Below, one piece after another: positions 1 through 7,379 of a stretch of 20,911 bases of DNA (position 1 is its first letter; every line of letters starts with the position of its first letter). The notes beneath the pieces are model-generated. The model saw only the letters and a program-made list of their open reading frames with translations, was not told where the DNA came from and searched no databases. The stretch is from positions 1 to 20,911 of the forward strand of contig CAMLDH010000024.1 in assembly GCA_946478765.1 (NCBI GenBank), given 5' to 3'. The translations under genes were made by a program, and so were the position numbers. This DNA comes from an uncultured Oxalobacteraceae bacterium (GTDB lineage: Bacteria; Pseudomonadota; Gammaproteobacteria; Burkholderiales; Burkholderiaceae).

Positions 1-1
1 C

Positions 2-77
2 TGGTGGGTGCTGAGAGGCTCGAACTCCCGACCTACGCCTTGTAAGGGCGCCGCTCTACCAACTGAGCTAAGCACCC
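2..77 (-). tRNA. tRNA-Val (anticodon UAC)
   Basis: The reverse complement folds as a standard 76-nt tRNA. The acceptor strand GGGTGCT pairs with AGCACCC, and the 3' CCA is encoded at positions 2-4. The D-arm is GCTC-AGTTGGTA-GAGC. The anticodon stem GCGCC/GGCGT encloses the loop CTTACAA, giving anticodon TAC, which reads GUA valine codons. The T-arm loop is TTCGAGC. It is read leftward from the promoter at 140-168. Confidence 0.97.
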
Positions 78-139
78 GAAATTCACTGCTTAGTCAGTCA
101 AACAATGCTGGCGTGTGTCATCACGCCTGAAGGGGGCGA

Positions 140-168
140 ATTATACAGCAGATTAAAAAATTTGGCGA
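140..168 (-). promoter_or_regulatory. Probable sigma70 promoter of tRNA-Val
   Basis: On the minus strand TCGCCA (163-168) and a perfect TATAAT (140-145) are separated by exactly 17 bases, followed by a C-rich stretch (TCGCCCCC). That is the GC-rich discriminator typical of stringently controlled stable-RNA promoters. The -35 and most of the spacer lie inside the last codons of the upstream gene on the same strand. The leader before the tRNA contains a small GGCGTG/CACGCC hairpin. The start site itself is inferred. Confidence 0.6.
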
Positions 169-704
169 GTGGCTTGGCTAAGAGAATCAATTGGCGTTGC
201 CGATGCCAAGGTTCCAGCCCGCCGATAGGCCGATATGATGCGTAGCAGCCGGCCGATGAAAATGCCGTTGAACATACCGTACAGCGCGCATGCCGCCATG
301 ACGAAGCCGGCATCCTGTCGGTAGTCCGGATGGCGTGCCAGCGTCACGGCCACCACGTATTTGGTGAAGAAAATTCCCATCATCAATGTCAGCGGCCTCC
401 AGCTTCCGCGCTGGAATACCACGCCCCGCTCCGGATGCGCAATGATCTGGTTGCGGCCGGTGGCAAACCAGGCGATGGCACCGGCGGCGGCAACGCATGC
501 GAGCCAGACCTGCATCGCCCCGATCTGGGGGCCGAAGGAAGACGCGATTCCCTGAATCGACAACGCCAGCATCACGAGCGGGATGATGAAGACCTTCCTG
601 AACGCAATTTCCCGGTCGACACTGGCCATCATGCCACGGTAGATCAGGAATGCCAGCAGTGCCCACACCCACAATGGCGTATTGGCAATAATTTGTCCCA
701 GCAT
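153..704 (-). CDS. DUF6622-like integral membrane protein
   Basis: This encodes 183 residues, starting at the ATG at 704 because an AAGGAG sequence lies just upstream; a longer in-frame reading to 890 has no such site. The protein begins MLGQIIANTPLWVWALLAF and has about four to five hydrophobic segments: residues near 10-22, 40-58, 65-85, 107-125 and 135-160. These are separated by short basic loops such as YRGMMASVDREIAFRK. It resembles small inner-membrane proteins labelled DUF6622 in Burkholderiales; that assignment comes from memory of the family pattern. No catalytic motif is visible and the function is unknown. The gene is read leftward toward tRNA-Val, and its 3' end overlaps the tRNA promoter. 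Confidence 0.8.
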   Translation of the reverse strand: MLGQIIANTPLWVWALLAFLIYRGMMASVDREIAFRKVFIIPLVMLALSIQGIASSFGPQIGAMQVWLACVAAAGAIAWFATGRNQIIAHPERGVVFQRGSWRPLTLMMGIFFTKYVVAVTLARHPDYRQDAGFVMAACALYGMFNGIFIGRLLRIISAYRRAGTLASATPIDSLSQATRQIF

Positions 705-1023
705 ATTGTTCTCCTTGTCAAAATCGATGCAATGCAGGCATTTTGCCCATCCCGCCGATGGATAAAAATACGCTTGCGACGAAACAGGGAAAAAAGCGGA
801 TGAAGCGCCGAATTTCCGGCGTAAAGCAGATTTGCTGAAGCGGCCGGCGGCAGTCTTGGAGAAACAGTTGATCGCCTTCAAAGATGACACCGGTAACGCC
901 GACCCGTACGGTGCTTTTGCATATCATGGCGCAACGGCCTGGAAAATGTGGCGGCGCAAAAGCCTGAAATCCTTTAACGGCGCGTACAATTGATCGGCCG
1001 ATGATCCAAGAAAGTCGCATGCC
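705..1023. other. Intergenic stretch with a possible degenerate small ORF
   Basis: No convincing gene lies in these 319 bases between divergent genes. On the plus strand a reading frame is open from 766 to the TGA at 991-993 and would end with the peptide TAWKMWRRKSLKSFNGAYN, but it lacks a good start codon. An ATG at 758 in a different frame opens only a 26-codon ORF. This could be an old frameshifted gene or chance. The promoter of the prolyl aminopeptidase gene should lie in this stretch, but I cannot pick one with confidence. Confidence 0.3.
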
Positions 1024-1995
1024 ATGACCGATACCGCCTTCGAGCAGATCCTGTTTCCCGCGATCGAACCCTACCAGACCGGCAGGCTGCCGGTGGATGA
1101 ATTGCACACCCTGTATTGGGAAGAATGCGGCAACCCGAATGGCGTCCCGGTATTGTTCCTGCATGGCGGGCCGGGCGGCGGCCTGACCCCCAAGCATCGC
1201 CGTTTTTTCGACCCGGCCTATTACCGCATTGTCTTGTTCGACCAGCGCGGCGCCGGCAAGTCGACGCCGCTGGGCGAATACCGCAATAACACGACGCAGC
1301 TGCTGATCGCCGATATCGAACGCCTGCGGCACATGCTCGGCATCGCGCAATGGCTGGTGTTCGGCGGCTCGTGGGGCTCGACCCTGGCGCTCGCCTACGG
1401 ACAGGCGCATCCGGAGTGTTGCACCGGCTTTGTGCTGCGCGGCATTTTCTTGTGCACGCGCGCCGAAATCGACTGGTTCCTCAATGGCGTCAAATGGTTT
1501 TATCCCGAGGAGCATGCGCAATTCGTCGCGCCGATTCCGCGACATGAACGCGACGACCCTTTGCGCGCCTACCAAAAGCGGCTATTCAGCGAAGATCCCG
1601 CGATCTATCTGCCAGCCGCGCGTACCTGGAGCCGCTACGAAGGCAGTTGCCTGTTTTTGCGGCCCGATCCGGAAGCAATCGAGCAATTCAGCTCGGAAGC
1701 CGTCAGCCTCGGCCTGGGACGGCTGGAAGCGCATTATTTTTTAAACAACGGCTTTTTTACGGAAGATCAGTTGATCCGCAATGTTGACCGCATCCGGCAT
1801 TTGCCGGCCGTGATCGTGCAGGGACGCTACGATATTGTGTGTCCTCCATTGTCGGCATATCGTTTGCATGAAGCATGGCCACAAGCGAAGTTTCACATGA
1901 TTGCCGATGCCGGTCATGCCGCGACAGAGCCGGGCACCGCGGCTGCGCTGGTGGCAGCGACCGAGCAGTTCAAGACTCAAGGCAGGTTCGATTGA
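1024..1995 (+). CDS. pip: Prolyl aminopeptidase (proline iminopeptidase), S33 family
   Basis: This encodes 323 residues, the normal length for the bacterial monomeric enzyme, which removes N-terminal proline from peptides in the cytoplasm. The alpha/beta-hydrolase signatures are all present. The oxyanion-hole motif HGGPGGG is at residues 47-53. DQRGAGKS follows at 73-80. The nucleophile Ser116 sits in GGSWGS. The catalytic acid is Asp270 (GRYDIVCP) and the catalytic His298 is in DAGHAATEPG. The N-terminal segment FPAIEPYQTGRLPV and the WEECGNP motif are typical of the family. The ATG at 1024 has only a weak purine-rich sequence ahead of it, but the N-terminus fits the family. The gene stands alone; the next gene starts 111 bases downstream with its own ribosome binding site. 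Confidence 0.95.
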   Translation: MTDTAFEQILFPAIEPYQTGRLPVDELHTLYWEECGNPNGVPVLFLHGGPGGGLTPKHRRFFDPAYYRIVLFDQRGAGKSTPLGEYRNNTTQLLIADIERLRHMLGIAQWLVFGGSWGSTLALAYGQAHPECCTGFVLRGIFLCTRAEIDWFLNGVKWFYPEEHAQFVAPIPRHERDDPLRAYQKRLFSEDPAIYLPAARTWSRYEGSCLFLRPDPEAIEQFSSEAVSLGLGRLEAHYFLNNGFFTEDQLIRNVDRIRHLPAVIVQGRYDIVCPPLSAYRLHEAWPQAKFHMIADAGHAATEPGTAAALVAATEQFKTQGRFD

Positions 1996-2106
1996 AAAGT
2001 GCAGGGCAGCAGACCGGAGTCGGATCGCAATAGTAGCGCCCCACCAAAAAAGCAAGCGTGCCATCCTGTAGGCTGGCCGCAATTCTCTTTGCCCCGAGGA
2101 GGTTGT

Positions 2107-3045
2107 ATGAGCGCCGCAATAAAAAAATATCGTCTGGTCACGCGCAGCGATTTCGACGGTCTGGCGTGTGCCGTACTGCTGAAACATCTCGACATGATCG
2201 ATGAAATCAAGTTTGTCCATCCGAAGGATATGCAGGACGGCAAAATCGAGTTGAGCGAACGCGACGTCACCACCAATCTGCCGTATGTGCCGGGCGTGTA
2301 CCTCGCTTTCGACCACCACCTGTCGGAAACTATCCGCAATACCGGCGAGCGCCCCAACCACGTGATTCATCCGGAATCCCCTTCGGCGGCGCGCGTCGTG
2401 TATGACTATTACGGCGGCAAAAAAGCGTTCCCCGCCTCCTGGGACGAGATGATGGCGGCGGTCGACAAGGGCGACTCGGCGCAGTTCAATCGCGATGAAA
2501 TCCTGCATCCGCAGAAATGGGATTTGCTGAACTTCCTGATGGATGCGCGCACCGGCCTCGGCCGCTTCCACGAATTCCGCATTTCCAATTACAACCTGAT
2601 GATGGATTTGATCGAGTACTGCAAAAATCACACGATCGATCAGATCATGCAGTTGCCCGACGTGAAGGAGCGGGTCGATTTGTACGTCGAGCACACGGAA
2701 AAATTCAAGGACCAGATCAAGCGCTGCGCCATCGTGCGCAAGAATCTGGTGGTGCTGGATTTGCGCAATGAAGAAACGATTTATGCAGGCAACCGGTTCA
2801 TGATTTATGCGCTGTATCCCAACACCAACATCTCGATCCATGTGCTGCGGGGTTTGAAGAACCAGAATACGGTATTCGCAACCGGCAAGTCGATCATCAA
2901 TCGCAGCGCCAGGACCAACATCGGCGAGTTGATGCTGCAGTATGGCGGCGGCGGCCATGAGAATGCGGGCACCTGCCAGGTCGACAATGACAAGGCAAGT
3001 GAGGTGCTGGAAATACTGGCCGCGAAGATCAATGCCGATGGCTGA
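2107..3045 (+). CDS. DHH-family phosphoesterase
   Basis: This encodes 312 residues. The start at 2107 is fixed by a strong GAGGAGG sequence seven bases upstream; an in-frame extension back to 1999 lacks support. The N-terminal DHH domain has Asp15 and Asp17 in RSDFDGLACAVLL and the name-giving motif FDHHL at Asp69-His70-His71, which bind catalytic metals in this family. The C-terminal DHHA1-type domain ends with YGGGGHENAGTC (residues 279-290), the substrate-binding glycine/histidine motif. Relatives include oligoribonuclease (NrnA), RecJ and exopolyphosphatases. The substrate cannot be told from sequence, although phosphodiester or polyphosphate hydrolysis in the cytoplasm is expected. The last four bases overlap the start of a recognisable fadH remnant, so a rearrangement broke the chromosome at or just after this stop codon. 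The extreme C-terminus could therefore differ from the ancestral one. Confidence 0.88.
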   Translation: MSAAIKKYRLVTRSDFDGLACAVLLKHLDMIDEIKFVHPKDMQDGKIELSERDVTTNLPYVPGVYLAFDHHLSETIRNTGERPNHVIHPESPSAARVVYDYYGGKKAFPASWDEMMAAVDKGDSAQFNRDEILHPQKWDLLNFLMDARTGLGRFHEFRISNYNLMMDLIEYCKNHTIDQIMQLPDVKERVDLYVEHTEKFKDQIKRCAIVRKNLVVLDLRNEETIYAGNRFMIYALYPNTNISIHVLRGLKNQNTVFATGKSIINRSARTNIGELMLQYGGGGHENAGTCQVDNDKASEVLEILAAKINADG

Positions 3046-3142
3046 ACCTCGGTTTCACCGAGCTGTGCAACCGCGTCATCATGGGCTCGATGCATACCGG
3101 CCTGGAAGACCGTTTTACAATTGACGGCGCGGCTATGCGTTA
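3042..3142 (+). pseudogene. fadH: 5' remnant of fadH (2,4-dienoyl-CoA reductase)
   Basis: The frame beginning CTG at 3042 reads LNLGFTELCNRV, then IMGSMHTGLEDRF, and reaches a TAA at 3141. This matches residues about 10-32 of NADPH-dependent 2,4-dienoyl-CoA reductase, whose N-terminus in E. coli reads [20 protein letters not shown] followed by LEE (recalled, not searched). The GSMHTGLE string is diagnostic of this Old-Yellow-Enzyme branch. Homology stops after about 25 codons. Just past LEDRF another frame continues YN, suggesting a lost T in the run near 3114-3117. The flavin, Fe-S and NADPH domains (about 640 residues) are absent. The remnant overlaps the DHH gene by four bases and has no start codon, so it is a deletion scar and not a gene. 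Confidence 0.7.
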
Positions 3143-3326
3143 AATCGCACTCGCCGCGAGCGCCCGCGTACGATGAAATTCGCGGGATGTGAATCGAACA
3201 ATGCGCTGCGACTTTGTGCATTACATCCGAACCTTGGTGCAGCGTACCGGTCCAATTCCGACACGATGCGCATAGGACATATGAAATGCGGTGGCGATAC
3301 GGCTTTCCATCTCAGGCTTGGATATC

Positions 3327-3818
3327 ATGAAAACAGCGCTCGTCATATTTTCTACCGCATGCCTGCTGGCCGGCTGCGCCAGTCATCCGTCAGACAAAGT
3401 CGCCACGGCGCCAAGCAAGCGCGAACCTGCTGCAAGCACCTCGAAAGACACATCGACCGCTACCTCGCGCGCATTAACGCTGGCTGGTTACAAGCAGGAC
3501 TTGGCGCAGCGCATCGCGGACGTCAATGCAGACAAGGTGTACCCCGGACGGCCACAGGCGCTGTTGCGCTCCGTGATCGTGGTGAAATATGCGGTCGACG
3601 CGGGCGGCCACTTGATGCGCAGCGAAATCATCCGCTCCAACCACGATAATGGCACCGAAACAACGGCGTTGGCGTCGTTGCGGAAAAGCGCGCCCTTTCC
3701 GAAACCCGCTTCGCATTTGCTGAACCATGGCCGCATTGAAATTTCAGAGACCTGGCTGTTCAATAACGATGGCCGCTTCCAGTTGCGCACTATCGCACAA
3801 CCGCAGATGAACGAGTAG
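3327..3818 (+). CDS. Lipoprotein with TonB C-terminal-like domain
   Basis: This encodes 163 residues. The start at 3327 is chosen because it gives a clean lipoprotein signal: MKTALVIFSTACLLAGC, with lipobox LLAG before Cys17. A longer in-frame start at 3291 would bury the signal. After a Ser/Thr/Ala-rich linker (residues 18-50) comes a compact domain: YKQDLAQRIADVNADKVYPG, then a strand-rich part LRSVIVVKYAVDAGGHLMRS, then SLRKSAPFPKP and IEISETWLFNNDGRFQLRT. This is the layout of the TonB C-terminal domain (precursor helix, beta strands, the ASLRKSAPFP turn). It lacks the transmembrane anchor and proline-rich stretch of true TonB. It is probably a periplasm-facing lipoprotein of unknown job. 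The ribosome binding site is weak (AGG about 10 bases upstream). Confidence 0.8.
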   Translation: MKTALVIFSTACLLAGCASHPSDKVATAPSKREPAASTSKDTSTATSRALTLAGYKQDLAQRIADVNADKVYPGRPQALLRSVIVVKYAVDAGGHLMRSEIIRSNHDNGTETTALASLRKSAPFPKPASHLLNHGRIEISETWLFNNDGRFQLRTIAQPQMNE

Positions 3819-4175
3819 TGCAGGCACCGGCCACCTCTGTCGAAATCCCCGTCAGTGATCGGCTGTTTGCGTAGGACTTGAGCCATATTGCAGCAATTCC
3901 ACACTAAAAGTTACAACATGGATACATCTACGCCGGTAACGATCCTGGTTGTCCATGCAGGTATTTCCATATGGGAATAACGGCGAACGATAAGGTCTTT
4001 TGCGCGCGCGTTGTTACAGACTTTTACATTCCAAAAAAGCCATTGTCATTCAAGGACTTGTAACGGGTTTTCAGAAATTGCCTGGCGCTTGAGGCGTCCC
4101 GGCCTGAACGCGCAGCGGGTCAGCGCATCCAAACATTGCATCAAGGATGCATTCCATTAATTTCAGGAGTTAAAG
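3819..4175. other. Intergenic region with an 18-bp dyad
   Basis: No gene is visible in these 357 bases. The one structured feature is an imperfect palindrome at 3962-3979, TATTTCCATATGGGAATA, with eight of nine positions self-complementary about the CATATG centre. Its size suits a dimeric regulator, but no matching family or promoter was identified. The region is AT-richer than its surroundings and presumably carries the promoter for the exported protein at 4176. Confidence 0.35.
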
Positions 4176-4574
4176 ATGACGTTAAAAACCACGATTCAAA
4201 CACTGTCGTTCATTATCGCCGCATCAACAGCTTCGCTCGCGCTGGCGAGCGGCTTGGGCGCTGGTGCCGATGCCGATGCAAAAGTAGGCGCACCGGTCGG
4301 CGGACAACCTGCCGCGACCGTATTGGGCAATGCGCCAACCGCTGCAACCGACACCGCCAAAGACGTCAAGGGCACCGCCAATGCAACAGCCGATACCACC
4401 GGCGCAACTGCGGATGCAGCAGCGGACAAGAGTGCCGCTGCCAATGCCGACACTCGCCTCGCTGACCGGAAAGCCAAGTCGAGGAAGGCCAAGTCGGGCA
4501 AGTCACAGACTGCTGACGATGCAAAAGCCGGCGCCGGCGCGAATGCGAAAGGCGATGCCTCTTCCGGTTCATAA
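4176..4574 (+). CDS. Ala/Asp-rich low-complexity exported protein
   Basis: This encodes 132 residues, started by the ATG at 4176 behind a good AGGAG site. The first 24 residues form a Sec signal peptide: basic MTLKTTIQ, then a hydrophobic core, then LALA before SG as a plausible signal peptidase I site. The mature part is almost all Ala, Asp, Thr, Gly and Lys. It holds irregular DADAKVGAP-, TAATDTAKDVK- and ATADTTGATADA-type repeats, then a basic patch (RKAKSRKAKSGK, near residues 98-110) and an acidic/Ala tail. No domain is recognisable. Such composition suits a disordered periplasmic protein. The frame is supported by the signal peptide, the ribosome binding site and the terminator directly downstream. 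Large open frames on other strands here are by-products of the composition. Confidence 0.72.
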   Translation: MTLKTTIQTLSFIIAASTASLALASGLGAGADADAKVGAPVGGQPAATVLGNAPTAATDTAKDVKGTANATADTTGATADAAADKSAAANADTRLADRKAKSRKAKSGKSQTADDAKAGAGANAKGDASSGS

Positions 4575-4601
4575 CCGGACCTTGCATCACTGAACAATAC
4601 G

Positions 4602-4624
4602 GCGGCCTGCGGGCCGCTTTTTTT
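4602..4624 (+). terminator. Intrinsic terminator
   Basis: The stem GCGGCC (4602-4607) pairs perfectly with GGCCGC (4612-4617) around a four-base loop, followed directly by seven T residues. It lies 28 bases after the stop codon of the Ala/Asp-rich protein gene. Confidence 0.88.
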
Positions 4625-4925
4625 ACGCCGCTTTTCCTGGCGCGCTCACCATCGGCGCTTCACCGGACGGCCAGGCCACATCGTAGTACGGGTCGCCGAT
4701 GCATCGGCCGCTGCGGAAGTGCTGGCCAGCGGCGAGGTGAGCATTCGGGCGCGCGGACAGTTTTTGTGAGCGGCATTTGACCCCGCATTCGATGACGCAG
4801 TCCAACATCGTTTTTCTCTGCGCGCGCGCAAATCCGCGCAAGCGATGTTTGCCGCAGCCCGATTAATCTGCTTAAATGACATCAAGGCCCATCGGGATTT
4901 CAAAAAATTAATCAGGACAGATGAT
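4625..4925. other. Gap with an unproven small minus-strand ORF
   Basis: These 301 bases hold no gene I can support. The best candidate is a minus-strand ORF from an ATG at 4808 to a TAA at 4623 (61 residues). It is cysteine-rich at its start (MLDCVIECGVKC) and contains RCIGDPYYDVAWPSGEAP. It has no good ribosome binding site and matches no family I know. A competing plus-strand open frame ends at 4769. The bases just before 4926 include AGGACAG, the ribosome binding site of the next gene. Confidence 0.25.
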
Positions 4926-5462
4926 ATGGCCACCATAGATTGTCAGCGTCCGCCCAAGCTCTATCGATATTCAGAGCGACGCTGGCTGGAGCGTTCCTTG
5001 GCCTTGGGCGAATTTCGTTTGCGGCCTGCCGCCGACGATATCAAGCACAGCCATTCGCGCGCAAGCCAGCATATTTTGCCGTTTGGATCGACTGCAGCGC
5101 GCGGCGCGGCACCGGCCAGTTATCTCACGCTGAGTCTGGCGCAAGCATGGGATGAAATGCTGTTCGATGAATTTTCCGGCGCCGACTGTTGCCTCGTGAT
5201 TCATGACGCCGAAGAGTTTGGCGAGCGCATTCACCGCGCGGCGCAGCGCGCGCTGCCGAACTGGGCCGGCATCGACGCGGCGATTTCGTATGGCGTGCCG
5301 AGCCGTCTGGGCGCGGCGTTTTCGAAGGCCAAGCAGTATGCCCATCAGAAAGAATGGCTGTTTGCATGGCGTCCGATGCAAGCGACGATGTCGCTCAATC
5401 CGGTGGTAATCCAGATCGGCAATATCGAAGGCATTGCGGAGGTGCGCGTAAAAGCGGCGTGA
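4926..5462 (+). CDS. Hypothetical protein, N-terminus DUF2971-like
   Basis: This encodes 178 residues, started at the ATG at 4926 with AGGACAG nine bases upstream; an in-frame extension to 4845 is unsupported. It is soluble, without signal peptide or membrane segment. The opening PKLYRYSERRWLERSLALGE followed by FRLRPA resembles the start of DUF2971-type proteins, which begin with a YRY/YKY core and a GE-x-(R/Y)-(F/L)-x-P turn. The rest (LTLSLAQAWDEMLFDEF, CCLVIHDAEEFGERIHRA) is a plausible alpha/beta fold. The typical DUF2971 length is greater, so this may be a short relative or an unrelated family. The function is unknown. It is flanked by intergenic stretches on both sides and is probably monocistronic. 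Confidence 0.72.
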   Translation: MATIDCQRPPKLYRYSERRWLERSLALGEFRLRPAADDIKHSHSRASQHILPFGSTAARGAAPASYLTLSLAQAWDEMLFDEFSGADCCLVIHDAEEFGERIHRAAQRALPNWAGIDAAISYGVPSRLGAAFSKAKQYAHQKEWLFAWRPMQATMSLNPVVIQIGNIEGIAEVRVKAA

Positions 5463-5763
5463 AATTGTCGTTTGCGCGTAACGCTGGGACGGTGTTTTTT
5501 GAGGGGTCGATGAAAACATCGTTTCCCAAGCATTTTTTCGCGCTCAACGGCAATTTCGTTGGCATCTGCACGGAAAATGCATTCACTCATCGCCGTGTTG
5601 CAAGCCATCTCCTTTTCCTCCGACCAATCATTTATTTGATCCGTCATGCGGCGTGGTGCTCCGGCAGAGTAAAGTTGCGCAAGCAGCCAGACGCTCGGAT
5701 TGCAGGCCCTATGCCAGGCATTGCCGGCATGCGGCCGCGTCGGCTTTCCAGAGGAAATACCGA
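5463..5763. other. Intergenic stretch, no supported gene
   Basis: These 301 bases separate two rightward genes. A plus-strand frame from 5510 (with GAGGGG upstream) runs to a TGA overlapping the next start codon, but its protein looks random. A minus-strand frame starts at 5608 behind a good GGAGG and looks coding for about 50 residues, but then runs antisense into the upstream gene. Neither is strong enough to call. GAGGAAA at 5751-5757 is the ribosome binding site of the flavoprotein gene. Confidence 0.3.
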
Positions 5764-7197
5764 ATGAATACATTGACAGTCGATGTCGCGGTCATCGGTG
5801 CCGGTACAGCCGGCTTGGCGGCGTATCGCGCGGCCCGCTCGCACGGCAAACGGGTGGTGCTGATCGAGGGCGGACCCTACGGCACCACTTGCGCGCGGGT
5901 CGGCTGCATGCCCAGCAAATTACTGATTGCCGCCGCCGATGCCGCGCATGCCATCGGCGCGGCGTCCGCCTTCGGCGTGCATGCCGGCCCATTGCGCATT
6001 GACGGCAAAGCGGTGATGGCGCGGGTACGGGCCGAGCGCGACCGTTTCGTCGGTTTCGTGCTGGACGGCGTCAATAAAATCGCCGCCGGCGATCGTCTGC
6101 GCGGTTATGCAAGATTTCTCAATGCCCGGCAGTTGCAGGTGGATGAACACACCATCGTCAATGCCGAGCGCATCGTCATTGCAACCGGCTCCAGTCCGCA
6201 GATCCCGCCGGAACTGTGCGCGTTGGGCGAGCGCGCGGTGGTCAGTGACGACGTGTTCGAATGGCGGGATCTGCCGGCATCGGTCGCGGTGATGGGCATC
6301 GGCATCATCGGCCTCGAACTGGGCCAGGCGCTGCACCGGCTGGGCGTGCGGGTGGCGCTGTTCGGCCGCAGCGACCGGCTGGCACAGTTGAGCGATCCGG
6401 CGGTACGCGATACCGCGGCGCGCGTACTGGGCGCGGAGCTGGACCTGCGGCAGCGCACCGAAGTGCGCGGCGTGCAGCGCGACGGCACTGGCGTGCTACT
6501 GCATTCGCGCAGCCCCGACGGCAGCGAGCGCACCGAACATTACGACTATGTGCTGGCCGCCGCCGGCCGCATGCCCAATGTCAGCGGCCTGGATCTGAAA
6601 CACACTGGGCTGGCGCTCGATACGCGTGGTCTGCCGCTGTTTGATTCGCACACCATGCAGTGCGGAGACAGTGCGATTTTTATCGCCGGCGACGTCAGCA
6701 ACGAGCGTCCGCTGCTGCATGAAGCGATGGACCAGGGCCGCATTGCCGGCGACAATGCCGGGCGCTATCCGCAGGTGCATCCGGGTTTGCGCCGCAATCC
6801 GCTCAATATCGCGTTCACCGACCCGCAGATTGCCGGCGTCGGGCAGACCCATCGCAGTCTGCGGGCCGGCAGCTTCGCCACCGGCGAAGTGTCGTTCGAA
6901 GACCAGGGGCGCAGCCGCGTGATACTGCAAAATCGCGGCTTGTTGCGGGTCTACGCGGAATACGGTTCAGGCCGCTTCGTCGGCGCCGAAATGATCGGCC
7001 CGCATGCCGAACATCTGGCACACCTGCTGGCATGGGCGTGCCAGAGCGGCATGACTGTGGCGCAGATGCTCGATATGCCGTTTTACCATCCGGTGATTGA
7101 GGAGGGCGTACGCACCGCGTTGCGCGACCTGCATGAGAAGCTGTTGCATGGCGTGCCGGAAATAGAGCATTGCACCGATTGCACGCCAGGGATGTGA
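5764..7197 (+). CDS. Dihydrolipoamide-dehydrogenase-like flavoprotein disulfide reductase
   Basis: This encodes 477 residues, with a clear GAGGAAA site before the ATG. The N-terminal FAD-binding fold has VAVIGAGTAGLAAYRA (GAGTAG at 12-17). The redox-active pair is Cys43/Cys48 in TTCARVGCMPSK. The NAD(P)-binding glycine motif is GIGIIGLELG at 178-187, and the second FAD contact is IFIAGDV. The C-terminal dimerisation domain carries the catalytic base dyad His442 and Glu447 (HPVIEE, replacing the usual HPTxSE). The CxxxxC spacing and this dyad are those of class I pyridine nucleotide-disulfide oxidoreductases. No lipoyl acyltransferase or dehydrogenase-complex E1 gene is nearby, so the partner is unknown. 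The C-terminus adds HCTDCTPGM, a CxxC pair (Cys470/Cys473) reminiscent of the extra C-terminal thiols in thioredoxin or mercuric reductases. It could be a lipoamide, glutathione-type or other disulfide reductase. Confidence 0.88.
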   Translation: MNTLTVDVAVIGAGTAGLAAYRAARSHGKRVVLIEGGPYGTTCARVGCMPSKLLIAAADAAHAIGAASAFGVHAGPLRIDGKAVMARVRAERDRFVGFVLDGVNKIAAGDRLRGYARFLNARQLQVDEHTIVNAERIVIATGSSPQIPPELCALGERAVVSDDVFEWRDLPASVAVMGIGIIGLELGQALHRLGVRVALFGRSDRLAQLSDPAVRDTAARVLGAELDLRQRTEVRGVQRDGTGVLLHSRSPDGSERTEHYDYVLAAAGRMPNVSGLDLKHTGLALDTRGLPLFDSHTMQCGDSAIFIAGDVSNERPLLHEAMDQGRIAGDNAGRYPQVHPGLRRNPLNIAFTDPQIAGVGQTHRSLRAGSFATGEVSFEDQGRSRVILQNRGLLRVYAEYGSGRFVGAEMIGPHAEHLAHLLAWACQSGMTVAQMLDMPFYHPVIEEGVRTALRDLHEKLLHGVPEIEHCTDCTPGM

Positions 7198-7379
7198 TGT
7201 TTCATCGCGGCGGTGCAGGCAGGTCTTTAAAGCGATGCTAATGTCAGGACATACTTGCCCTGCCCAGCTTGGCTGGGTATGATGGCCCGATGTCGCCGAA
7301 TTTTGCTTGAGGCTTCCCAACCTGTAGCGTCCGCGCCGTATCGCGCTACGCTATTTTCATTTACCGATAGGAGTGCGCC

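Noticed and set aside
51..58. The element end CCGCTCTA (TAGAGCGG on the minus strand) also occurs inside tRNA-Val, hinting at a tRNA-derived repeat.
   Set aside because: GGTAGAGC is a standard tRNA D-arm sequence, and the similarity to the repeats stops after about nine bases, so coincidence is the simpler explanation.
718..1575. A 285-codon minus-strand ORF across the pip region.
   Set aside because: It is antisense to a confidently identified prolyl aminopeptidase and shows no recognisable domain.
4196..4597. Long minus-strand ORF opposite the Ala/Asp-rich protein gene.
   Set aside because: It is a shadow created by the repetitive GC-rich composition; the plus frame has a ribosome binding site, a signal peptide and a downstream terminator.
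5345..5647. Minus-strand ORF with a good GGAGG before an ATG at 5608.
   Set aside because: The second half is antisense to the upstream gene and looks random; the first 50 residues match nothing I know.
5510..5767. Plus-strand ORF of 85 residues overlapping the flavoprotein start by ATGA.
   Set aside because: The sequence is basic and random-looking, without a fold-like pattern; the overlap alone is not enough.
7263..7277. Hairpin CCCAGC-TTG-GCTGGG after the flavoprotein gene as a terminator.
   Set aside because: The stem is only six pairs and no T-run follows.
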